A stretch of 25,963 nt of DNA, from contig CAVPEV010000030.1 in assembly GCA_963703555.1 (NCBI GenBank), positions 1-25,963 on the forward strand. Direction: 5' to 3'. Shown here in pieces: positions 16,149 through 22,413 of this stretch (positions are counted from its first letter, which is position 1; the number at the start of each line of letters is the position of its first letter). The translations under genes were made by a program, and so were the position numbers. The notes under the pieces are model-generated. The model was not told where the DNA came from. It saw only the letters and a list, made by a program, of their open reading frames with translations, and ran no database searches. This DNA comes from CAVPEV01 sp963703555. Lineage in GTDB: Bacteria > Actinomycetota > Actinomycetes > Actinomycetales > Cellulomonadaceae.

Positions 16149-16907
16149 GTGGCTCGATTTGATGGCAAGGTCATCGTCGTGACCGGCGCGGCGTCCGGCA
16201 TGGGGCGGGCGGCCGCCCAGCGGTTCGCCGCCGAGGGCGGCAAGGTGGTCGTGGCCGACGTCGCGGACGCCGGCGGCCAGGAGACGACCCGGCTCATCGC
16301 GGCGGCCGGCGGCGAGTCAGTGTTCCAGCACGTCGACGTGACCGAGTGGGGCAGCGTCCAGGCGCTCGTCGCCCGGGCCGTGGACACCTACGGCAAGCTC
16401 GACGTCTGGGTGAACAACGCCGGCGTGCTCGAGCAGACCAAGGCGGTCGACCTGCCTCTCGAGACGTGGGACAAGGTCATCAACGTCAACCTGCGCGGCT
16501 ACTTCTACGGCTGCAAGGCGGCGCTGCCCGAGCTGCTGAAGACCAAGGGCAACATCGTCATGACCGCCTCGGTGGCGGGCCTCGGCTCGCGGGCCGGCGG
16601 GACCGCGTACACGGTATCCAAGTTCGGCACCGTCGGTTTGATCCGCCAGGTGGCTGCCGACTACGCGGCCGAGGGTGTGCGGGTCAACGGTGTGGCCCCC
16701 GGCCTCATCGTCACCGGCATGACCGAGCCGCTGCTCAGCGACCCCACGGGCAAGGCGCAGATGGACATGATGCTGCAGGCCTTCGTCCCGATGGGGCGCG
16801 GCGCGCAGCCCGAGGAGGTCAGCGACGTCATGGTGTTCCTCGCCTCCGACGAGGCCCGGTACATGACCGGTTCGATCGTCACGGTGGACGGCGGCTGGCG
16901 GGCCTGA
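16149..16907 (+). CDS. SDR family NAD(P)-dependent oxidoreductase (FabG/glucose-dehydrogenase type)
   Basis: This is a 252-residue classical short-chain dehydrogenase. The cofactor motif TGAASGMG is at 12-19, Asp37 follows the second strand (VVVADV) and suggests NAD rather than NADP, NNAG is at 89-92, Asn114 is present, and the catalytic Ser141, Tyr154 and Lys158 are all there. The C-terminus VTVDGGW is typical. GTG 16149 is preceded by GGAG six bases upstream. Length is standard. The substrate is not predictable. It is monocistronic and followed by a strong hairpin. Confidence 0.92.
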   Translation: MARFDGKVIVVTGAASGMGRAAAQRFAAEGGKVVVADVADAGGQETTRLIAAAGGESVFQHVDVTEWGSVQALVARAVDTYGKLDVWVNNAGVLEQTKAVDLPLETWDKVINVNLRGYFYGCKAALPELLKTKGNIVMTASVAGLGSRAGGTAYTVSKFGTVGLIRQVAADYAAEGVRVNGVAPGLIVTGMTEPLLSDPTGKAQMDMMLQAFVPMGRGAQPEEVSDVMVFLASDEARYMTGSIVTVDGGWRA

Positions 16908-16924
16908 CCGGCCCGCCACAGCAG

Positions 16925-16953
16925 GCCCGACCGGTGCGATCCACCGGTCGGGC
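16925..16953 (+). terminator. Rho-independent-like hairpin after the SDR gene
   Basis: A perfect 12-bp stem (GCCCGACCGGTG with its complement) closes a five-base loop, CGATC, 18 bases after the stop. No U-tract is present. It could also stop convergent transcription from the csbD-like gene. Confidence 0.75.
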
Positions 16954-17057
16954 GTAGGGCCCGTGGCCGGGTGCCAGGTGCATCCGCCGCGGGCCCTCGT
17001 GCTGCGCCGGGGGCCTGGTGCCGCGCCGGGGGGCGTGGGGGGCTCCCGTCGGGAGCG

Positions 17058-17225
17058 TCAGCGCTTGAGCGCGTCCTTCACCTTGTCGCCGGCCTGCTTG
17101 AGGTTGGCCTTGCTGGATTCCATCGTGCCCTCGGCCTCCAGCCCCTCGTCATCGGTGGCCTGGCCAAGCTTCTCCTTGGCCCGGCCTGCCAGTTCCTCGG
17201 CCTTGTGCTCGAACGTGTCTTCCAT
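17058..17225 (-). CDS. CsbD family stress-associated protein
   Basis: This 55-residue, highly charged helical protein has the CsbD repeat layout: FEHKAEELAGRAKEKLGQAT (5-24), then DDEGLEAEGTMESSKANLKQ and AGDKVKDALKR. CsbD proteins are abundant general-stress proteins (SigB regulon in Bacillus) of unknown mechanism. ATG 17225 has GGAGG five bases upstream, and the length is canonical. It is in the same direction as the next two upstream genes but about 100 bp from them, so may have its own promoter. Confidence 0.88.
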   Translation of the reverse strand: MEDTFEHKAEELAGRAKEKLGQATDDEGLEAEGTMESSKANLKQAGDKVKDALKR

Positions 17226-17329
17226 GACTGCCTCCGTGCGTCGCGTCGAACTGCTGTGTAGGTCTTCGGGTCGGCCATGAACGTGTTGGAGGTCTGGCGG
17301 CTTCCCCGAGCCCGTGGGTGCTTGGTCGG

Positions 17330-17599
17330 TCAGCTCGAGCGCAGCGCGTCGACCAGTTGCGACTTGGTCATCGACGAGCGGCCGCGCACACCGATCTCGG
17401 CGGCCCGGTGGCGAAGATCGGCTACGGTCCACTCCTCGTACGGCTCGGACCGACCGCCTCTGGCGCCGACGGCTGAGCGGCTGGCCGCGGCCGCGGCGTT
17501 GGCGATCCGAGCCGACTTCTGCTCGCTGTTCCCGTCCCTGCGCAGTGCCTCGTAGAGCTCGGGGTCCTTGACCGAAGGGCCAGGGTCTCGTGTGGGCAT
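17330..17599 (-). CDS. DUF7218-like protein with Rho-N/SAP-type C-terminus
   Basis: This is an 89-residue protein. The N-terminal half, RDPGPSVKDPELYEALRRDG then NSEQKSARIANAAAA, is a conserved block found in small actinobacterial and proteobacterial stress-associated proteins (DUF7218, from memory). The C-terminal 56-89, EEWTVADLRHRAAEIGVRGR then SSMTKSQLVDALR, resembles a SAP or Rho N-terminal helix-extension-helix that may bind nucleic acid. AAGGAG lies nine bases before the ATG. It is downstream of an SDR gene and separated from it by a strong hairpin, and upstream of csbD. Molecular function is not known. Confidence 0.75.
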   Translation of the reverse strand: MPTRDPGPSVKDPELYEALRRDGNSEQKSARIANAAAAASRSAVGARGGRSEPYEEWTVADLRHRAAEIGVRGRSSMTKSQLVDALRSS

Positions 17600-17618
17600 C
17601 CTGGCTTCTCCTTTCGTA

Positions 17619-17650
17619 CTGACTGGTCGCCCCAGGGGGCGACCAGTCAG
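17619..17650 (-). terminator. Hairpin overlapping the stop codon of the stress SDR gene
   Basis: A perfect 14-bp stem (17619-17632 with 17637-17650) closes a four-base loop. The SDR stop codon (17649-17647) is inside the right arm, and the ribosome-binding site of the DUF7218-like gene follows shortly after. It probably terminates or attenuates transcription between the two genes. Confidence 0.7.
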
Positions 17651-18504
17651 AAGACCGGCTTGCCGCCGGTGACGCCGAGCACGGTCCCCGATACGTACGA
17701 GCCGGTGACCTGCGAGGCGAGGAAGACGAAGGCGTGGGCGACCTCGGCAGGTTGTCCTGCCCGGCCTAGCGGGGTGTCCCGCCCGAAGGTGGCCACCTTC
17801 TCGGGCGGCTGCGTGGCGGGCTGCAGCGGCGTCCAGATCGGGCCGGGCGCGACGGCGTTGACCCGGATGCCGCGGGGGCCGAGCTCGGCGGCGAGGTTGA
17901 CCGTGATGTTGTTGATCGCCGCCTTCGTCGACGCGTATTCCACCAGTGACTCGGACGGCTGGTAGGCCTGGATCGAGGAACAGGTCACGATCGCGGACCC
18001 GTCGGACAGGTGCGGCAGCGACTCCTGGACGACCCAGAACAGGGCGTACAGGTTGGTCTTCAGCACCCTGTCCAGATCCTCGCTGCTCACGTCGGCAAAC
18101 GACTCGCGGCGGGCCATCTGGTACCCGGCGTTGACGACCAGCACGTCGAGGCCGCCAAGCTCGGCGACGGCGGTGCGCACGGACCCGCGCGCCGCCGGCT
18201 CGTCGCGCAGGTCGCCGGGCACCAGCACGCAGGTGTGTCCGGCCTCGTGGACCCACCTGGCGGTCTCGTCCGCGTCCTGCTGCTCCTGTGGGAGGTACCC
18301 GATGGCGACGTCGGCACCCTCGCGGGCGAAGGCGATCGCGACCGCCCGACCGATCCCGGAGTCCCCGCCGGTGATGTAGGCGCGGCGGCCTTCGAGGCGA
18401 CCGGCGCCGACGTAGGTCTGCTCGCCGTGATCGGGGATCGGGTCCATCAGGGCGGTCAGGCCGGGCGGGTCCTGCTGCTGGGCGGGGCGAACATCGTCGG
18501 TCAT
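17647..18504 (-). CDS. SDR family oxidoreductase, general stress protein 39 / YghA type
   Basis: This is a 285-residue short-chain dehydrogenase with the approximately 40-residue N-terminal extension of the GSP39/YghA group (ALMDPIPDHGEQTYVGAGRL). The cofactor motif TGGDSGIG is at 45-52, VNAG replaces NNAG at 124-127, Ser176 or Ser177, Tyr190 and Lys194 are the catalytic residues, and the C-terminus GTVLGVTGGKP is characteristic. ATG 18504 has GAGGAGG four bases upstream. It leads the run SDR, DUF7218-like, CsbD, all of them stress-linked families. The physiological substrate is unknown. Confidence 0.88.
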   Translation of the reverse strand: MTDDVRPAQQQDPPGLTALMDPIPDHGEQTYVGAGRLEGRRAYITGGDSGIGRAVAIAFAREGADVAIGYLPQEQQDADETARWVHEAGHTCVLVPGDLRDEPAARGSVRTAVAELGGLDVLVVNAGYQMARRESFADVSSEDLDRVLKTNLYALFWVVQESLPHLSDGSAIVTCSSIQAYQPSESLVEYASTKAAINNITVNLAAELGPRGIRVNAVAPGPIWTPLQPATQPPEKVATFGRDTPLGRAGQPAEVAHAFVFLASQVTGSYVSGTVLGVTGGKPVF

Positions 18505-18713
18505 CGGGCCTCCTCGAGCCGGTCGAGCCAGTCGCCACGACGCCGCGCCATGACGCTGCGATTCCCGCCACGGTAGGACGGCTCACTGCTGACTGCATCC
18601 GCTGGGCGACGGTGACGGCCCATCGACGGGGATGCCCTCCTCGCGCCCTTCCAGCTGCCTGGCCGTGGTGTCAGGCCGGGTCGTCAGCGACGCGGTTCGA
18701 GAGGGGCGACCCG

Positions 18714-19740
18714 ATGAGCCCTCACGTTCAGGTCACGGTCGACGCCCATGACCCGCGGGTGCTGTGCCCTTCTGGCGCGACGTCCTGGGCTAGGCTGCGC
18801 GCGCAGGCGCACCACATGAGCGGCGCGCAGCGGTGGACGGCACTCGGTGAGGTCACCGCCCTCGCCGAGGTCCTGGCCGTGACGAGGTCCGACTTGCTCG
18901 TCCAGTACACGCGAGCCGGCGTCCGCACTGTGCGCTCGCCTCGGGCGGCCGCGGGCTGGGTCGAGGCCCGTGAGATCGTCCGTCTGGCAGGCGATCCCCC
19001 CGGGCTCAATGGGCCCGGGGGCGGATCTACCCGAGCCGCCGCATCGTGCTGGTCTCCACGCTCGCCGCACTGCCGCGGGCCATGAAGAACGCGGGTCGGC
19101 TTCTCGCGTGCGGTGGTCCGTCGATCCCGGACGTACTCTCCCTCACCCGGGCGCTTGCCCAGGCGGACCGCGGCGCCGTCGCAGTCCTGTGCGCACCGCA
19201 GGCGGTCCAGAAGAGGGCGCCGGTGCCCGGCTTGCGGCCCTTCTCAGCGCGCACGCCGACGAGCTCGCGGCGTCCGTGACCCAGAGCCTTGCGAACCTCC
19301 CGAGCCTGACCCCGGACTCGATGGCCGTGCTGGCTGAAGGCCGGGAGATCGACGCCTCCGGCCTCCCGCGGCTGCAGGCCACAGCCCGAGGAACCGCCGA
19401 GGCCCGCGCCGTCCTTGCTGACGTCACGGCCTACGCGGCGGCGACCGCCACCATGACGGTCGCCCTGCGTGACGCGGCTGCTCGGGCGATTGCCGAGCAT
19501 GGCGTGGCGGTCCGGGACCGGTCCGAGGACAGCCCGCTGCTGTGGTGGCCCGCAACACGCTTCGCCGTCGCGCCGGTCGTGCGAGCCTCGACGGCGCCGT
19601 CGTGACCGCGGGGCGCGTCGCAATCGAGGCCAACTCCGACGTGCTGGCCCTGCGAGCGGAGCGGCTCCTGCATGCGTCGACCACTCAGTTACGGCTCGCC
19701 GATGGACAACCAGGTGCGTGCTACCGCGCCATGCTGTCAC
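18714..19740 (+). pseudogene. Unrecognised gene broken by several frame changes
   Basis: Coding-like sequence with strong G/C third positions runs through three frames. It begins at ATG 18714 (GAGAGGGG upstream): MSPHVQVTVDAHDPRVLCPS and on to about 19015. It changes frame in the C/G runs near 18995-19022 and continues as RIYPSRRIVLVSTLAALPRA to about 19215. It then continues in a third frame (ARLAALLSAHADELAASVTQ to AIAEHGVAVRDRSEDS) to about 19540, and near 19540 moves again to NTLRRRAGRASLDGAVV and AIEANSDVLALRAERLLHAS. I do not recognise a family. It could be one decayed gene of roughly 340 residues or two. It runs into the convergent antitoxin gene. Confidence 0.5.
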
Positions 19741-20084
19741 GCGCTGACGGCAGACTCCTGGTCGAACCTGTCGGGTTCGTCGCTGACCAGCGTGACGTGG
19801 GCGCCCATCGCCGTGGCCAGCTTGGTCAGGGTGTCGGTGGTCGGGTTGCCCACGCCGCGCTCGATGCGGGAGATCTCCGGCTGGCGCACCGAGGACAGCG
19901 CGGCGAGCTTGCCCTGGGTCAGGTGGCGGGATCGGCGCACGGCGGCGAGCTGTCTGCCCAGCCGGATGCGCTCGGCGACCTCGGCGTCCAGCTGGGCGGC
20001 GAGCTTGTCGTGCACCTCGTGCACGTCGGGGCTCCACCCAGCCTTCAGCTGGGCGGCGAAGTCGTCGTAGGAGCGGGTGGCCAT
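19737..20084 (-). CDS. XRE-family antitoxin (HigA type)
   Basis: This is a 115-residue protein whose first 50 residues (SYDDFAAQLKAGWSPDVHEV and following) resemble the toxin-contacting part of HigA-type antitoxins. A Cro/C1 helix-turn-helix follows: RLGRQLAAVRRSRHLTQGKL, then SSVRQPEISRIERGVGNPTT and LTKLATAMGAHVTLV. It should neutralise the upstream-encoded toxin and repress its own operon. ATG 20084 has GAGGAGGTGA upstream; the longer in-frame start at 20132 would add an atypical leader. It is intact although its toxin partner is broken, so it may now be an orphan regulator or the remnant of the pair. Confidence 0.82.
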   Translation of the reverse strand: MATRSYDDFAAQLKAGWSPDVHEVHDKLAAQLDAEVAERIRLGRQLAAVRRSRHLTQGKLAALSSVRQPEISRIERGVGNPTTDTLTKLATAMGAHVTLVSDEPDRFDQESAVSA

Positions 20085-20138
20085 GGATCGTTCACCTCCT
20101 CGGTGCGTACCCCAGTATGTGCTTTGACACATGAACGG

Positions 20139-20632
20139 TCAACGTGAGGACCGCCACGCCCGCAGGTGCTTGCGGGCCTCGGCGATCTCCTTACACTGCC
20201 GCTTGTCCGACGGGTCGTCGCCCTTGTCGTAGGCCTGGAACAGCAGCACGACCCGGCTGCCGTGCACCGTGAAGAACACCCGCAGCAACACCGGCTCCCT
20301 CTCCTGCGGGTTCGACGCCGATGGCGTGCGCCAGGCCCCAAGTGCGGATCGCGTGCAGCGACCGACGGATGCGCAGCTCGTACAGGCCCTGACCCAGCGC
20401 CTTGCCCCACTCGGTGGACGCAACCGCCATACCCATCGGCGCCACGATGTGGGTGATGCAGGCGTCCAGCACGGCCTGCTGGTAAGGGGTCCAGCCGCGC
20501 CACCGAGGCCGCGAACGGGCAGAACCCGTCCTCGTCCTCCCACATCTCGATGGTCCATGCTGCGGCAGGCGTTGACGAAGACTCAGCGGCGCGGCCGCGG
20601 GGCTTCCGACGACCCTTGTCCCGGCGTGCCAT
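20139..20632 (-). pseudogene. RelE/HigB-type toxin, two frameshifts
   Basis: Fragments of one mRNA-interferase-like toxin are spread over three frames. From ATG 20632: MARRDKGRRKPRGRAAESSS to GFCPFAASVARL. After a frame change near 20490: TPYQQAVLDACITHIVAPMG and WGKALGQGLYELRIRRSLHA. After another near 20310-20325: EPVLLRVFFTVHGSRVVLLF, QAYDKGDDPSDKRQ and EIAEARKHL. The last block, including the YDKG motif, is the conserved C-terminus of this family. The toxin-first order with the antitoxin 54 bp downstream is the HigBA layout. As read, no active toxin can be made; sequencing error in G/C runs is the alternative. Confidence 0.72.
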
Positions 20633-20686
20633 GCGGCCACCGTATCGGCGGGCACCGGCACCGCTGGGCCGTCCTAGCGTGCGTGG

Positions 20687-21837
20687 ATGGGACGACCACC
20701 TATGCCGCTGGGTGCCCACGGGCACGTCGACTTCCACCACGACCCCGCCTCGGGTCGGGTGCGGGCTCGGTCGCGACTGCGCGGCTATGACGGGGTGTGC
20801 CGGGCGGTGACCCGGTGGGCCGCCACCCGCACCGAATCCGAGGCCAGGCTTCTCGAAGCGTTGATCGACCAGGCCGTCTTCTCCGCGGGGGACTGGACCG
20901 GTGGGACCCCGGTCGCCGCGGCGATCGGCCTCTGGCGTGCCGACCTCGAGGCGAGCTCGCTGGCGCCCGCGACCGCCAACTGTACGAGGCCGCAGCCCGC
21001 CTGTACCTCCAACCAGCGTTCGGCGGGGTTCGCCTGGGCGAGCTCACCCCCGCGGTCATCGACCGTGCGCTGAGCCTGGTCCAGATCAACAAGGGCACCC
21101 AACCGGCCCGCGTCGCCCGCCGGACCATGTCCAGCCTGTGCGCCGACGTCGAACGCCACTCCGCGATCGGGCACAACCCGGTCCGCGACACCCGGCCGAC
21201 CCCCTGCGAACACCGCGAGGCCCGCGCCTTGACCTCGACCGACGCCGCCGACCTACAGGCCCGCCTGGCCGCCGACCCCCGCGCGACCCGACTCGACCTG
21301 CCCGACCTGGTGCAGTTCATGCTGGGCACCGGGGTGCGCATCGGCGAAGCCGCCGCCGTGCGCGACGCCGTCCTGGACCTGACCGCCGGCACCGTGCACA
21401 TCAACGCCACCGTCATCCGGGTGCCAGGGGCAGGGCTGCGGATCCAGCCGCGCACCAAGACCACCGCGTCCCAGCGGATCCTCGCCCTGCCCGCACCCGT
21501 ACTCGACACCCTGCGCCAGCGCCGGGCAGCCGGCCGCCCGACCGGACCCGCCGGCGTGGTGTTCTGCTCACCGACCGGCCAGCTGCGCGACCCCTCCAAC
21601 ACCCAGGCCGACCTGCGCGCCGCCCTGAACCGGACCGGCTACCCGTGGGTCACCGGCCACACCTTCCGCAAGACCGTCGCCTCCCGCCTGGACGACGAAG
21701 GCTTCAGCATCCGCCACATCGCTGACCAGCTCGGCCGCGCCCGGCCCTCGACCACCCTGGACTACTACCTCGGGCGCCGCGCCGTCACCACCGCCGACCA
21801 CGCCGCGGCCCTCGCCGACCTCGCTCGGCGGGAGTAA
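20687..21837 (+). pseudogene. int: Tyrosine recombinase (integrase), one frameshift
   Basis: The N-terminal part from ATG 20687 begins GRPPMPLGAHGHVDF, followed by VRARSRLRGYDGVCR. This AP2-like arm-binding start is typical of actinobacterial integrases. The frame changes near 20980; the second frame resumes YEAAARLYLQPAFGGVRLGE and contains the catalytic domain: first Arg in MLGTGVRIGEAA, the Lys strand RTKTTASQRILALP, HTFRKTVASRL, and the Tyr in STTLDYYLGRR. All catalytic residues are visible, so a single base change would restore about 380 residues. It points toward tRNA-Lys 67 bp away, the arrangement of a tRNA-integrated element. A TAGCGT seven bases before the ATG may make its mRNA leaderless. 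Confidence 0.82.
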
Positions 21838-21838
21838 G

Positions 21839-21867
21839 TGGTTCGTTCTTGGTTCGTTTCTGGTTCG
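21839..21867. repeat. Three TGGTTCG repeats at 11-bp period, candidate integrase arm sites
   Basis: TGGTTCG begins at 21839, 21850 and 21861, directly after the integrase stop and 37 bp from the tRNA-Lys 3' end. The 11-bp spacing is about one helical turn. Tyrosine integrases use short repeated arm-type sites near att; assignment here is inference. Confidence 0.55.
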
Positions 21868-21903
21868 CCCTCACCTGCCCGCGGTGCGAAGCCGCAGGTC
21901 ACG

Positions 21904-21976
21904 TGGGCCCCGTGGGGATCGAACCCACAACCCGCGGATTAAAAGTCCGCTGCTCTGCCAGTTGAGCTAGAGGCCC
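21904..21976 (-). tRNA. tRNA-Lys (TTT)
   Basis: On the minus strand the gene begins GGGCCTC and ends GGGGCCC plus discriminator A, with a full cloverleaf. The anticodon loop ACTTTTAA gives TTT, and the T-arm is GTGGGTTCGATCCCCAC. CCA is not encoded. Its 3' half is the likely attB/attachment core for the adjacent integrase; the gene itself is intact. Confidence 0.95.
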
Positions 21977-22032
21977 CGGGCGCAGGGACGCCAGCCGGGA
22001 GGCCCCGGGCCGTCCGTGCCCGCGACGACAGG

Positions 22033-22293
22033 CTACGCGGTGCCAGTTGACAGACGTGAGTCGGGGGCTGTCGGCCGAAAGAGGTCGTCGGCCTGCACCA
22101 TCCGGGTGATGACGGCCGTTCCGTCCGGTGCTCTGTTGTGCGCCGTTCGGATACGGACGTGTTCGGCATGCTCGAGTAGGCCGTCGATGAACTCGATCGT
22201 CACGAGGAGCTCGTCTCGGCTGAGGCGCTTGAACGGCGTAGCGCGCTTGCCACCCAACGCCGGTGCTCGGCCGCCTGCGGTCGCGCCGACCAC
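22033..22293 (-). CDS. Hypothetical protein downstream of hsdR
   Basis: This 86-residue reading frame has a charged, helical centre (KRLSRDELLVTIEFIDGLLE followed by HAEHVRIRTAHN) and good third-position G/C use. I do not recognise a family. The GTG start at 22293 has no evident ribosome-binding site. The frame is open upstream to the hsdR stop codon and is the same frame, so it may be a separate small gene or former coding sequence beyond a premature stop. Confidence 0.4.
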   Translation of the reverse strand: MVGATAGGRAPALGGKRATPFKRLSRDELLVTIEFIDGLLEHAEHVRIRTAHNRAPDGTAVITRMVQADDLFRPTAPDSRLSTGTA

Positions 22294-22413
22294 CGAGCGT
22301 GCGCCAAGGGCAAGGCCCGCCTGATGGGCCGAGAGTGCCGCATGCCTCGGCGGCTGAGCTTCCTCCGCAGGGACCTCGGGCGTCGCTCGCCGGGTGTGTC
22401 CTTCCGCGCTCTC

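Larger units (their letters stand above)
18714..21976. mobile_element. Degenerate integrative element at tRNA-Lys (extent uncertain)
   Basis: Integrase beside the 3' end of tRNA-Lys, a toxin-antitoxin pair, an unrecognised gene, and frameshifts in nearly every gene, against intact housekeeping genes on the left. The right boundary is the tRNA. The left boundary is a guess: I found no second copy of the tRNA 3' end in the window, so the distal att site is lost or lies elsewhere. Confidence 0.4.

Noticed and set aside
18500..18720. Distal att copy of the tRNA-Lys 3' end at the left edge of the island
   Set aside because: No stretch matching the tRNA T-arm or acceptor sequence was found there or elsewhere in the window.
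22047..22052. Perfect TTGACA box on the plus strand
   Set aside because: No -10 at suitable distance and no plus-strand gene downstream; probably chance.
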